Shown here piece after piece: positions 9,226-17,557 of a stretch of 58,024 bases of DNA. Source of the stretch: an uncultured Lachnospiraceae bacterium. GTDB lineage: Bacteria > Bacillota > Clostridia > Lachnospirales > Lachnospiraceae. The DNA lies in contig CAJUHP010000021.1 in assembly GCA_910586125.1 (NCBI GenBank), positions 1 through 58,024 of the forward strand, given 5' to 3'. Under the pieces are notes generated by a model. It saw nothing but the letters and a program-made list of their open reading frames with translations, did no database searches and was not told the origin of the DNA. A program made the position numbers and the translations under genes. Position 1 is the stretch's first letter, and every line of letters starts with the position of its first letter.

Positions 9226-10548
9226 TTATGCCTCCCCCTGTATTTTCTGCATCCATGCGGTGATCTGTGCCTCATAGCCGATTTCCGTGGGAAAATAGAA
9301 TTTTCTGCCTTCCAGCTCATCCGGCAAATACTGCTGTCTTACATAGTGATTCGGGTAGTCGTGCGCATAGCGGTAGCCGGTACCACGGCCCAGATCGGAC
9401 GCACCTTTATAGTGAGCATCCTGCAGATGGGGCGGGACCGTGCGAACCGGGGTGTCCCTCACCGCCTCCATGGCCGAAAAAACAGCCTGGCTGGCCGCAT
9501 TGCTCTTCGGCGCGCACGCGATGTAGGATACCGCCTGCGACAAAATAATCTGGGCCTCCGGCATCCCGATCCGCTCCACTGCCTGCGATGCCGCCACCGC
9601 CAGGACCAGAGCCTGCGGATCGGCGTTTCCCACATCCTCCGAGGCGCAGATCATGATCCGGCGGGCAATAAACTTGATATCCTCACCGGCCTGAAGCATC
9701 CGCGCCAGATAGTACACCGCCGCATCGGGATCCGATCCCCGCATACTCTTGATAAAGGCAGAAACCGTGTCGTAATGGTTATCCCCCTCCTTGTCGTACC
9801 GCACAGCGCGGCGCTGAATGCACTCCTCCGCCACGGGAAGCGTGATGTGAATCCACCCGTCCGGCCCCCGTTTTGTCGTCAGAACCGCCAGTTCCACGGC
9901 ATTGAGAGCAGCTCTGGCATCCCCTCCCGCCATATCCGCCAAAAACGCTCTGGCCTCCGGCGAGAGTTCTGCCTGAAAGCTTCCCAGCCCCCGGACCTCA
10001 TCGGTCACAGCCCGGTCCAGCAGCTCCTCAATCTCCTCTTTCTGCAGGGACTTTAACTCAAAGATCACCGAGCGGGACAAGAGCGCACGGTTTACCTCAA
10101 AATAGGGGTTCTCCGTCGTGGCCCCGATCAGAATCACAGTCCCATCCTCCACAAAGGGCAGCAGGTAATCCTGCTGCGCCTTGTTAAAACGATGAATTTC
10201 ATCCACAAAGAGAATCGTGCGGCGGCCGTACATCCCCCGGAGATCTTTGGCCGCTGCCACAATATTCTCCATATCTTTTTTTCCAGAAACCGTGGCGTTG
10301 ATCTGCGTGAATTCACCCTTGGTGGAATTGGCAATCACGCGGGCCAGCGTGGTCTTGCCCGTTCCCGGCGGTCCGTACAGAATCAGCGAGCTGAGCTTGT
10401 CGGCCTTGATCGCCCGATAAAGCATCGTATCTCTGCCGATGATATGCCGCTGGCCCACGATCTCTTCCAGCGTGACCGGGCGCAGCCTGGCTGCCAAAGG
10501 CGCTTCCTTTTCCTGATTCGCCTCCCGCATATAGTCGAATAAATCCAT
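9226..10548 (-). CDS. rarA: Replication-associated recombination protein A (AAA+ ATPase, RarA/MgsA)
   Basis: A clamp-loader-like AAA+ ATPase acting at stalled replication forks. The N-terminus MDLFDYMREANQ, followed by APLAARLRPVTLEEIVGQ, is typical. Walker A GPPGTGKT is at 59-66, Walker B FVDEIHRF near 115-122, sensor 1 IGATTENP shortly after, and the arginine-finger region in NRALLSRS. The C-terminal tetramerisation domain includes DPDAAVYYLARM and YKGASDLGRGTGYRYAHDYPNHY. At 440 residues the length is normal. The ORF is 21 bp from the stop of the zinc-ribbon membrane gene upstream, suggesting co-transcription. Confidence 0.95.
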   Translation of the reverse strand: MDLFDYMREANQEKEAPLAARLRPVTLEEIVGQRHIIGRDTMLYRAIKADKLSSLILYGPPGTGKTTLARVIANSTKGEFTQINATVSGKKDMENIVAAAKDLRGMYGRRTILFVDEIHRFNKAQQDYLLPFVEDGTVILIGATTENPYFEVNRALLSRSVIFELKSLQKEEIEELLDRAVTDEVRGLGSFQAELSPEARAFLADMAGGDARAALNAVELAVLTTKRGPDGWIHITLPVAEECIQRRAVRYDKEGDNHYDTVSAFIKSMRGSDPDAAVYYLARMLQAGEDIKFIARRIMICASEDVGNADPQALVLAVAASQAVERIGMPEAQIILSQAVSYIACAPKSNAASQAVFSAMEAVRDTPVRTVPPHLQDAHYKGASDLGRGTGYRYAHDYPNHYVRQQYLPDELEGRKFYFPTEIGYEAQITAWMQKIQGEA

Positions 10549-10569
10549 GATTTTCGCCGCTCCTTCGCC

Positions 10570-11001
10570 TTAAGTCCTCTTGGTAAACTGTGTCCGGCAC
10601 TTTGGACAGGTCACATGCTTCTCCCCCTGTCCCTTGGGCGTGCGCATCTTCTGTCCGCAGGAAGGACATTTAAAAAACACATGGGTCCGGCGCTGTTTGA
10701 GATGATCAAAGCTTCTGGCTAGCGGTCCGCTGATCCGGTTTTTGATCGTCAGAAATTTTACATTTTCCTGATACCGTTTGGCCGTGTTTTTGGAAAACAT
10801 GCGGAAATAGGACCAGATCAGCAAGAAAAATCCGACAAAATACAGAATCTGGCCCACGCCTTTTCTGCTGTCCAAAAACAGGGATAGAAGCAGGCATACA
10901 ATCAGCGCTCCGCTCAAAAAACGGCCAAGCTGGTCCAGTCCGTAGCGGCCGCACATAAACCGCTCCATTTTATTCCTCAGATTTTTAAAAAAACTTCCCA
11001 T
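10570..11001 (-). CDS. Small membrane protein with a C-terminal zinc ribbon
   Basis: The 143-residue protein has two adjacent hydrophobic helices at about 26-43 and 49-65 (FLSGALIVCLLLSLFLD, ILYFVGFFLLIWSY), followed by a basic linker. The C-terminal zinc ribbon has two CxxC knuckles, CPSCGQ and CPKCRT, 18 residues apart. The ribbon should face the cytosol if the basic linker follows the inside-positive rule. It is common in clostridial genomes as a hypothetical protein. It lies 21 bp upstream of rarA. On the minus strand TATAGT at about 11034 is a possible -10 box with no clear -35. Function unknown. Confidence 0.8.
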   Translation of the reverse strand: MGSFFKNLRNKMERFMCGRYGLDQLGRFLSGALIVCLLLSLFLDSRKGVGQILYFVGFFLLIWSYFRMFSKNTAKRYQENVKFLTIKNRISGPLARSFDHLKQRRTHVFFKCPSCGQKMRTPKGQGEKHVTCPKCRTQFTKRT

Positions 11002-11126
11002 GTTGTTCTCGCTCCCTGTTTGGTGTTTTTTAATACTATAGCATGAATTCTTTAAAAATCTGTGTCCGAACCGATGTTATTTCAACGTTTCCATTTCTTT
11101 TTCGTCCCGCTTTGGAACATGCCGGC

Positions 11127-13547
11127 TCAGGCCCGCAGCTCCGCTCCCAGGTCTTTCAGGGCAGAAACAATCTTCTCCATCACAGCGTTCACTTCCTTAT
11201 CCTCCAGCGTCCGATCCGAGGCGCGGAATGTGATGCTGTAGGCCATGGATTTGCATCCGGTCAGAATCTGCGCCCCCTCATACACGTCGAACAGTTCATA
11301 GCTCTCCACCAGCCTGCCGCCTTTTTTCTCGATGACATCCTCAATCTGGCCGGCCAGGATCTCCTTGCGCACCACCATACTGATATCGCGGGTGACGGCA
11401 GGGAAGCGGGCCACGCCCTCATATTTTCGGTCAAAGCTTGCCAGCTCCACGATCTGCGGCATGTCGAGAACCGCCAGATAGACGCGGTCTCCGATGCCGT
11501 AATTCTCGGCGGTCTCCGGATGCAGTTCGCCCAGGAAACCTACCGTCTGCCCCCGATAGTTCACATTGGCCTGACGGCCCGGATGCAGAAACGGTTTGCC
11601 TGCTTTCGGATCGTAGCTGATCTTTTTGTGCAGACCCAACTGATCAAACAGTTCCTCTATGACGCCTTTGAGTGTGAAGAAATCCCCCTCGCCGTAAAAG
11701 CCAAGCGTAAGCTGTATCCGCTCACCCGGCAATTCTGTCAGAGGCAGCGTTTCCGGCAAATAGATATTGGCCAGCTCATAGAGACGCACATTTTTATTTC
11801 GCCGGTTGTAATTGACCGCCAAGGATGTCAGAAGACCATTTAAGGGCGTGGTGCGCATGATGCTGAAATCTTCTCCCAGAGGGTTCAGAATTTTCACGGT
11901 CCGGCGCAGCGGGGAATCTTCCGCCAGCAATAATTTGTCAAAAACCTTCGGACTTTCAAAGGAATAGGTCATAGCCTGCGAAAAACCGCTAAAGCGCGCC
12001 ACATTGCGGGCGGTTTCCTCCACACGAAGCTTAAAGGAAAGCTTACCTGCCGTGGACTCGCCGCAGGGCAGTGTCGTCGGAATGTTGTCATAGCCAAAGA
12101 AGCGGGCCGCTTCCTCCGCGATGTCGGCGCTGCACTCCAGATCCTGGCGAAACGTCGGAATGATCAGCTCTCTGCCCGCCTCGTCAAAGGTCAGCTCCAG
12201 CCGCTTAAAATAGCGCAGCATATCCTCCTCGGAGATGTCAGTTCCCAGCAGACGGTTATAGAACGCCGGCTCAAAAGGAATTCTCTTTTCTTCTCTCTTT
12301 TCGGGATAGACATCCACCATGCCGCCCACAACCTCGCCGCAGCCCAGCTCTTCAATCAGACGGCAGGCCCGGTTGATCGCCGTCTCGGCGTTGTTCGGAT
12401 CCAGTCCTTTTTCAAACTTGCCGGAGGCGTCGGTGCGCAGCCCCAGCCGTTTGGCCGACAGGCGGATATTGGTGCCGTTAAAGCAGGCCGCCTCAAACAG
12501 CACGGTCTGTACATTATCTGTAATCTTGGAATTTTCGCCTCCCATGATCCCGGCGATACCAATCTCTTTTTTTGCATCGCAGATCATCAGGATCTCGCTG
12601 TCCAGCGTGCGCTGCTGTCCGTCGAGCGTCTGGAAGCTGTCCCCGTCTTTTGCGCGGCGCACAATGATTTTACGGCCCGCAATGGTATCCAGATCAAAGG
12701 CATGCATGGGCTGGCCGTATTCTTCCATCACATAGTTGGTGATGTCCACCAGGTTGTTGATCGGGCGGATTCCGCTGGCGGCCAGGCGGCGCTGCATCCA
12801 TTCGGGAGACGGGCCGATCTTGATATTTTTGACGACCCTGGCACAGTAGCGGGAACACAGATCGGTATCCTGCACCTCCACCTGCACATAGCTGGCAGCG
12901 TTTTCCTCATTGCCGCTGCAATCGGATTTTGGCGGGCAGAACGGCTTGTCAAAGGTAGCCGCCGCCTCTCTGGCAATTCCGATCACACTGTAGCAGTCCA
13001 CGCGGTTGGAAGTGATCTCATACTCAAATACGCAGTCATGCAGCCCTAAAACTTCCACCGCGTCCGCTCCCACGGGCGCATCCTCCGGCAGAATATAGAT
13101 GCCGGATTCCGGCGCGTCGGGATACATGTCGCGGGAGGAGCCCAGCTCCTCGATCGAACACATCATGCCAAAGGATTCCACACCCCGCAGCTTTCCTTTT
13201 TTGATCTTGATCCCGTTCTCCGGCAGCGGGCCGCCGTCATGGCCTCCCGCGACCTTGCCGCCGTCCAGAACGACGGGAACCTTATCTCCCTCCTTTACAT
13301 TGGGAGCGCCGGTGACGATCTGGATCGTCTCCGCACCAATGTCCACCTGGCAGACAATCAGTTTATCGGCGTCGGGATGCCTCTCAATCTTTATGATCTG
13401 ACCCACGACTATTTTTTCCAGATTCCGATCCAGGCACTGATACCCCTCCACCTTTGTTCCGGTGAGCGTCATGGCGTCGGTATACTGCTGCGGCGTGCAG
13501 TCCAGATCTGGGACATATGCTTTGATCCACGATAAAGCGGTATTCAT
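11127..13547 (-). CDS. pheT: Phenylalanyl-tRNA synthetase beta subunit
   Basis: Beta subunit of the alpha2-beta2 enzyme that charges tRNA-Phe; it carries the editing site. At 806 residues it is full length. In order: N-terminal domain MNTALSWIKAYVPDL; tRNA-binding EMAP-like domain at about 40-150 (VVGQIIKIERHPDADKL, IVTGAPNV); B3/B4 editing domain; B5 domain; catalytic-like core; ferredoxin-fold anticodon-binding domain at the C-terminus (FPAVTRDISMVVRKEI to ALKDLGAELRA). It is downstream of pheS and separated from it by a 53-bp tandem repeat, which is unusually large for this pair. Expression should follow the T-box in front of pheS. Confidence 0.97.
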   Translation of the reverse strand: MNTALSWIKAYVPDLDCTPQQYTDAMTLTGTKVEGYQCLDRNLEKIVVGQIIKIERHPDADKLIVCQVDIGAETIQIVTGAPNVKEGDKVPVVLDGGKVAGGHDGGPLPENGIKIKKGKLRGVESFGMMCSIEELGSSRDMYPDAPESGIYILPEDAPVGADAVEVLGLHDCVFEYEITSNRVDCYSVIGIAREAAATFDKPFCPPKSDCSGNEENAASYVQVEVQDTDLCSRYCARVVKNIKIGPSPEWMQRRLAASGIRPINNLVDITNYVMEEYGQPMHAFDLDTIAGRKIIVRRAKDGDSFQTLDGQQRTLDSEILMICDAKKEIGIAGIMGGENSKITDNVQTVLFEAACFNGTNIRLSAKRLGLRTDASGKFEKGLDPNNAETAINRACRLIEELGCGEVVGGMVDVYPEKREEKRIPFEPAFYNRLLGTDISEEDMLRYFKRLELTFDEAGRELIIPTFRQDLECSADIAEEAARFFGYDNIPTTLPCGESTAGKLSFKLRVEETARNVARFSGFSQAMTYSFESPKVFDKLLLAEDSPLRRTVKILNPLGEDFSIMRTTPLNGLLTSLAVNYNRRNKNVRLYELANIYLPETLPLTELPGERIQLTLGFYGEGDFFTLKGVIEELFDQLGLHKKISYDPKAGKPFLHPGRQANVNYRGQTVGFLGELHPETAENYGIGDRVYLAVLDMPQIVELASFDRKYEGVARFPAVTRDISMVVRKEILAGQIEDVIEKKGGRLVESYELFDVYEGAQILTGCKSMAYSITFRASDRTLEDKEVNAVMEKIVSALKDLGAELRA

Positions 13548-13574
13548 ATTCCGTATCCATTCCTTTCTTATTTG

Positions 13575-13757
13575 GTTTCCTTAATTATTGTCCGTGTTTT
13601 CAGGACATAGTGGTACACCCTTGCGGTGTTTCCTTTATACTTGTCCGTGTTTTCAGGACATAATGGTACACCCTTGCGGTGTTTCCTTGATACTTGTCCG
13701 TGTTTTCAGGACATAATGGTACACCCTTGCGGTGTTTCCTTAATTATTGTCCGTGTT
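13575..13757 (-). repeat. 53-bp tandem repeat, three copies plus a partial, between pheS and pheT
   Basis: The sequence TTGTCCGTG recurs at 13588, 13641, 13694 and 13747, an exact period of 53. The three full units differ at only a few positions. Each unit holds two short inverted repeats: TGTCC-9nt-GGACA and ACACC-5nt-GGTGT. The same flanking sequence (TTTCCTTAATTATTGTCCG) precedes the first unit and the last partial unit. The array sits inside the pheST transcription unit, so its RNA would carry about six small hairpins. Confidence 0.9.
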
Positions 13758-13768
13758 TTTCTAATTGC

Positions 13769-14788
13769 TTAAAATTGCTTCAGGAAGCGTTCGTCATTCT
13801 CATACAAAAGGCGCATGTCGTCAATCTCATATTTGAGCAGGGCGATACGCTCCAGGCCCATTCCGAATGCAAAGCCCGAATATTCCTCCGGATCAATGCC
13901 GCTCATTTTCAGAACGTTGGGGTGTACCATACCGCAGCCCAGAATCTCAATCCATCCGGAGCCCTTGCAGAAGCGGCAGCCCTTGCCGCCGCATTTGAAA
14001 CAGGATACATCCACTTCGGCGGACGGCTCTGTGAACGGGAAATGATGCGGGCGGAATTTTACTCTGGTTTCTTCTCCGAACAGTTCCTTTGCAAATTGGT
14101 CCAGCGTCCCCTTTAAATCGGCAAATGTGACCTTTTTGTCAATAACAAGGCCCTCGACCTGATGGAAACAGGGGCTATGTGTCGCATCCACCTCGTCGGA
14201 ACGAAATACGCGGCCGGGGGCAATGATACGGATCGGCGGCTTCTGTTTTTCCATGATCCGCACCTGTACGGGTGAGGTCTGGCTGCGCAGAACAATGGAA
14301 TCATTGATATAAAAGGTATCCTGTTCATCTCTGGCCGGATGTCCCTTGGGGATATTGAGCGCCTGGAAATTGTAATAATCGTACTCTACCTCGGGACCTT
14401 CCACCACCTCATAACCCATGCCGATAAAAATGCGCTCCACCTCTTCCAAAGCAACGGTACAGGGATGACTGTGACCCATGGCCATTTTTCTGGCGGGAAG
14501 CGTCACGTCAATCTCTTCGTTTTTCAACTGCTCTTCACGAGCTCTGGCAGCCAGTCTTTTTCTGGTTTCTTCCAGCTTGTCCTCGATGACGGCGCGGGCC
14601 TCGTTGACCATCTGCCCGACGCCCGGCCGATCCTGGGGAGCTACGTCCTTCATTCCTTTCAGAACCTGGGTCAGCTCTCCTTTTTTGCCCAGATAACGAA
14701 TCCGGATTTCATTGAGCTTCTCCAAAGCCCCGGATTCCTCGATCTGGCCCAGCGCTTCGGCTTTGATTTGTTCCAGTTTTTCTCTCAT
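13769..14788 (-). CDS. pheS: Phenylalanyl-tRNA synthetase alpha subunit
   Basis: Catalytic alpha subunit, class II aminoacyl-tRNA synthetase, 339 residues. The N-terminal coiled coil (about 1-90) precedes motif 1 around HPCTVALEEVERIFIGMGYEVVEGPEVE. Motif 2 is visible in PGRVFRSDEVDATHSPCFHQVEGLVID, and motif 3 in GFAFGMGLERIALLKY. The start ATG follows AAGGAGGAGTCAT, a strong ribosome binding site. A T-box leader lies directly upstream. It is the first gene of pheS-pheT, although the tandem repeat between them may alter transcript stability or the subunit ratio. Confidence 0.97.
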   Translation of the reverse strand: MREKLEQIKAEALGQIEESGALEKLNEIRIRYLGKKGELTQVLKGMKDVAPQDRPGVGQMVNEARAVIEDKLEETRKRLAARAREEQLKNEEIDVTLPARKMAMGHSHPCTVALEEVERIFIGMGYEVVEGPEVEYDYYNFQALNIPKGHPARDEQDTFYINDSIVLRSQTSPVQVRIMEKQKPPIRIIAPGRVFRSDEVDATHSPCFHQVEGLVIDKKVTFADLKGTLDQFAKELFGEETRVKFRPHHFPFTEPSAEVDVSCFKCGGKGCRFCKGSGWIEILGCGMVHPNVLKMSGIDPEEYSGFAFGMGLERIALLKYEIDDMRLLYENDERFLKQF

Positions 14789-14819
14789 ATGACTCCTCCT
14801 TCATTGCTTATCGCCGCAG

Positions 14820-15085
14820 AGACAAAAAAAACGCCCCTATATCATAGGGACGGGAAAATCTCGCGGTACCACCCTGATTCCTGCCAAGGCAGGCTCTCAG
14901 CATACATAACGTGCATGAACGTCGTCTCCTACCAGACGGCTGCCGCCGCTTTCAGAGACGCTGCTATAGTGGGAAATTCACTGTCTGACCGGAGCCTGAG
15001 GGGGCTTTCAGCCGGTGGCCTCCTCTCTCTGACGGGCAGCCAGCAGCTACTGTACACCATCATCGCATTTTCATTCTGAAATTAC
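14820..15085 (-). promoter_or_regulatory. T-box leader (tRNA-Phe sensing riboswitch) of pheS
   Basis: The minus strand carries the conserved T-box AGGGTGGTACCGCG (14862-14875) followed by a terminator. The base of stem I pairs GCTGCT with AGCAGC, and an AGAGAGGAGG stretch looks like the AG bulge. A GAATTTCCCA segment offers UUC, a Phe codon, as specifier at about 14973-14975. Uncharged tRNA-Phe should pair with the specifier and the T-box bulge, favouring the antiterminator. The boundaries are approximate. Confidence 0.92.
14823..14852 (-). terminator. T-box regulated terminator upstream of pheS
   Basis: On the minus strand a 9-bp stem (CGTCCCTAT with ATAGGGGCG, one G-U pair; arms 14844-14852 and 14832-14840) has a 3-nt loop and is followed by eight T's. 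It directly follows the T-box sequence, so it is the conditional terminator of the leader. Confidence 0.9.
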
Positions 15086-15115
15086 TTCCGGGCAAAACGC
15101 CCGTTGTTGCCTTAT

Positions 15116-15144
15116 AGTTTACAAATAAGGCTGGCAATTGTCAA
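15116..15144 (-). promoter_or_regulatory. Promoter of pheST
   Basis: Perfect TTGACA (15139-15144), a 17-bp spacer and TAAACT (15116-15121) on the minus strand. This sits about 30 bp before the start of T-box stem I. Confidence 0.7.
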
Positions 15145-15353
15145 GAGGTTTTTTCATTTATACTTTTTTCTATATAGCAAGAAATTCAACTAACAAATTC
15201 TCCAATTTCCTGCATTGGGAAATTCTTACGAAAGGGTTTATAAAAGAATGGCAGGAAAATCATAGTGGAACGGATATGCTGACGAATCCTCGAACCGATT
15301 AAACTGTAAATTCCTAAAATATGACGCAGCGCTGCCTTATCGAACCAGTTGCC
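15145..15353. other. Intergenic region, no gene seen
   Basis: AT-rich spacer between the pheS promoter and the stop of the small membrane gene. A 7-bp inverted repeat AATTTCC/GGAAATT near 15203-15223 has no T-run, and the GCAGCGCTGC palindrome near 15326 has no loop, so neither is a convincing terminator. Confidence 0.4.
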
Positions 15354-15818
15354 TTAAATCTCTCCTCGGTGCTGCAAATGAATGCCGATATGCCCGATTC
15401 CCAGAATCCCCGCGGCAATCAGCATCCAGATTACTTTACCGTACAGACCAAGGCAGAAAAAAGCAATGACAGGCAGCGTTGCCCCCGCAACGGGAATTCC
15501 CAGAAGACTGCTGTAGAAATCCGACATCTTCCTCTCGCTGCGAAAATAGCGAATCCACCACAACTCATACAACAGCATAAAAAACAATGCCGCGGCCAGC
15601 CACCACGACCACGCCGTCCACGGACGCCAGTTAAAATCAGAAAAAAACAAAACGCAGAAGCAGGTCATCCCCTCTCCCGCCCTCTCAAACAGCCGCAGAA
15701 TTTTGTTTTCCGTTTCGGCGCTGTAACCCTGCGGCATTTTTCTTATCCATATGATATTAGGGATAAACAGCATAAGCAGAAATAACAGTCCTGTATAAGA
15801 AAATCCAATCTGTCCCAT
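15354..15818 (-). CDS. Small integral membrane protein at the end of an ABC/two-component operon
   Basis: A 154-residue protein with four predicted membrane helices: about 4-24 (FSYTGLLFLLMLFIPNII), 50-60 (weak), 66-88 (TAWSWWLAAALFFMLLYELWW) and 110-150 (VAGATLPVIAFFCLGLYG, VIWMLIAAGILGIGHIGIHLQ). A cytosolic loop carries RYFRSERKM. I do not recognise a named family, though similar hypothetical proteins occur in Firmicutes. The ribosome binding site GAGGG overlaps the stop of the histidine kinase gene and the gap is 10 bp, so it belongs to the operon. A part in membrane sensing or immunity is inference from context only. Confidence 0.75.
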   Translation of the reverse strand: MGQIGFSYTGLLFLLMLFIPNIIWIRKMPQGYSAETENKILRLFERAGEGMTCFCVLFFSDFNWRPWTAWSWWLAAALFFMLLYELWWIRYFRSERKMSDFYSSLLGIPVAGATLPVIAFFCLGLYGKVIWMLIAAGILGIGHIGIHLQHRGEI

Positions 15819-15828
15819 CCTTTTCCCT

Positions 15829-16749
15829 CTATTCTTTCAGCACGGCGTCGGGCGCTGGTTTTGGCTGAAATTGCAAAATGATCCGAAGCGTTTGATCTTC
15901 CACCTGCGCCGCAGCGCTTCCTCCCATCCTCTCCATCAATTCCTTCACAATAAACAGCCCCAGCCCGGAGGAACCTTTTCTGCGGGCTGGATCTCTTTTA
16001 TAAAAACGATCAAAAATTCGCGCCGGCTCCGGCCGGCTATCCGGCGCCAAGAGATTTTCAAAGATCAGCGCGTTTTCTTTCTGAATGATGGAGAGCCCGC
16101 CTTCTCCATGAACCAGGGCATTTTGAATCAGATTCTGAAAGACGCGCCGCAGGGCGTCCTCATCTGCTCTGACCTGGAAAGCTTCTGATTCAAACATTAC
16201 CTGCGGTTCACATCCCATCTCCTCCAAGCGGGTATAAAACCCCAAAAGGCAATCAATCAAAAGCGGGTAAACCGATATTTTTTTTATCGTCAGCGCAAAG
16301 TCTTCTCCGGTCAGCTTGGTGTACAGGAACATTTCTTCCAGCATGTCCTCCAGCTCGGACAGTCTTTTTTCAGCGGCATGCAGATAATGCGCTCTCTTGT
16401 CCGCATCTTTGCATTCCATCGCAAACTGCACATAGCCGAAAGCTCCGGTTAAAGGCGTGCGGATATCGTGGGCCAGCCCGGTGATATTCTGTTTCAGCAG
16501 CTTTTCCTGCCTGTCATAACGGCTGTAATCTCTGTCCTTGGACGCCAGGACCTCATTCAGTGTCAGGCAGAGATTGACCAGCGGTCTTTGGCGGCTGTTC
16601 AAAACCAGTTCAATCTGACTGCCCCTTCCGATTTCTTCCAACTGACTGCGCAGCCAAGCCAGCTCCGCCCGCAGCCTGAAATACATCAGAAGAAGAACAG
16701 CAAAGCAGAAAATACCGGCCGCACAGAATATCACCCCTATTATGTTCAT
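15829..16749 (-). CDS. Sensor histidine kinase (peptide/antibiotic-sensing type)
   Basis: 306 residues. One N-terminal membrane helix (3-24) is followed directly by a cytosolic linker without a sizeable extracellular domain. The HisKA box is NITGLAHDIRTPLTG with His94, then a HATPase_c domain with N-box FQNLIQNALVHG and G-box GSSGLGLFIVKELM. I chose ATG 16749, 1 nt after the permease stop, because the longer frame would cover the permease's end. Kinases this short, encoded with an ABC exporter, often sense peptide antibiotics through the transporter or the membrane; that is family knowledge, and the ligand is unknown. The cognate regulator is encoded at 18585-19277. Confidence 0.9.
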   Translation of the reverse strand: MNIIGVIFCAAGIFCFAVLLLMYFRLRAELAWLRSQLEEIGRGSQIELVLNSRQRPLVNLCLTLNEVLASKDRDYSRYDRQEKLLKQNITGLAHDIRTPLTGAFGYVQFAMECKDADKRAHYLHAAEKRLSELEDMLEEMFLYTKLTGEDFALTIKKISVYPLLIDCLLGFYTRLEEMGCEPQVMFESEAFQVRADEDALRRVFQNLIQNALVHGEGGLSIIQKENALIFENLLAPDSRPEPARIFDRFYKRDPARRKGSSGLGLFIVKELMERMGGSAAAQVEDQTLRIILQFQPKPAPDAVLKE

Positions 16750-16750
16750 T

Positions 16751-17557
16751 TCAGATATCCTGACGCCGCAGCCAATACACTGCCGTCCCAGAATAAACAG
16801 CCAAGAACGCCAGCCCAATTCCGAATATCTTCAGATCGCCCGGGCCCAGATAGACGGACGGACCGTTGCCCAAATTAAAATACAGCGTGTATGAAATCCA
16901 GCCGGCAGCATGAAACAGCGACGTAAAGGACGCGAGCAGAGAAACGACGATTCCGCCGCCAAAGAGCACAGACGCCAGAACGCCGGCCGCCACACTCCTA
17001 GTCAGAACACAGACCAGTATGGTCAAGGATGAAAACGCGGTGACAATCAGCCAGGCCCAAGCCATATAAAACAGGATGCTGCTCCACGCGGAAAACGCAA
17101 ACATATTGCCCGACAGCGCGTTTAATACTGCGACAAACAAAAACTCGACGGCCAAAAAAACACCGTTTAGAATTCCCATCGCCGCCACTTTGCCGGCAAT
17201 ATATTTCCAGCGTTCCCTGTAATGTGTCATAATATTTTTGATAAAACCGTTCTGAAAATCCCCGCCCAGAAAAAGCGCGGCTAAAACCCCCGTCAGGAAG
17301 CAAAAAAAGCCTCCGTCCATGCCGATCTCCCGAAACATCCCCAGCAGATCGCTGCTTTGCAGCAGCTCTCTCCCCTCCTCCAGCTCTGAGAAATCCAGCA
17401 TTCCCATCTTTACCGCCATCTCCTGACCGCTCGGGGTTATCAGCAGAAACGTGAACCAGAAAGCCAGAATCGAGACCGCGGCAAGAATTCCAAGGCAGAT
17501 ATATACCGATTTGCTTCTTGCCATCCGGTAAAGCTCCATACGCAGTATATTAAACAT
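16751..17557 (-). CDS. ABC-2 type transporter permease
   Basis: 268 residues, with MFNILRMELYRMARSKS as a typical cytosolic N-terminus and about six membrane helices. These include YICLGILAAVSILAFWFTFL near 18-37, GGFFCFLTGVLAALFLGGDF near 85, and a last one near 245-260 ahead of WLRRQDI. The extracellular loop after helix 1 is fairly large and acidic. ATG 17557 overlaps the ATPase stop by 8 nt (ATGTTTAA), and starting there removes a non-family N-terminal extension. It forms the membrane half of the transporter with the ATPase gene. Substrate unknown; lantibiotic-immunity type transporters share this layout. Confidence 0.88.
   Translation of the reverse strand: MFNILRMELYRMARSKSVYICLGILAAVSILAFWFTFLLITPSGQEMAVKMGMLDFSELEEGRELLQSSDLLGMFREIGMDGGFFCFLTGVLAALFLGGDFQNGFIKNIMTHYRERWKYIAGKVAAMGILNGVFLAVEFLFVAVLNALSGNMFAFSAWSSILFYMAWAWLIVTAFSSLTILVCVLTRSVAAGVLASVLFGGGIVVSLLASFTSLFHAAGWISYTLYFNLGNGPSVYLGPGDLKIFGIGLAFLAVYSGTAVYWLRRQDI

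Noticed and set aside
13575..13757. CRISPR array
   Set aside because: The 53-bp units are directly tandem with no variable spacers and no cas genes are present.
15203..15223. Terminator for the small membrane gene
   Set aside because: The AATTTCC/GGAAATT hairpin has no T tract on either strand.
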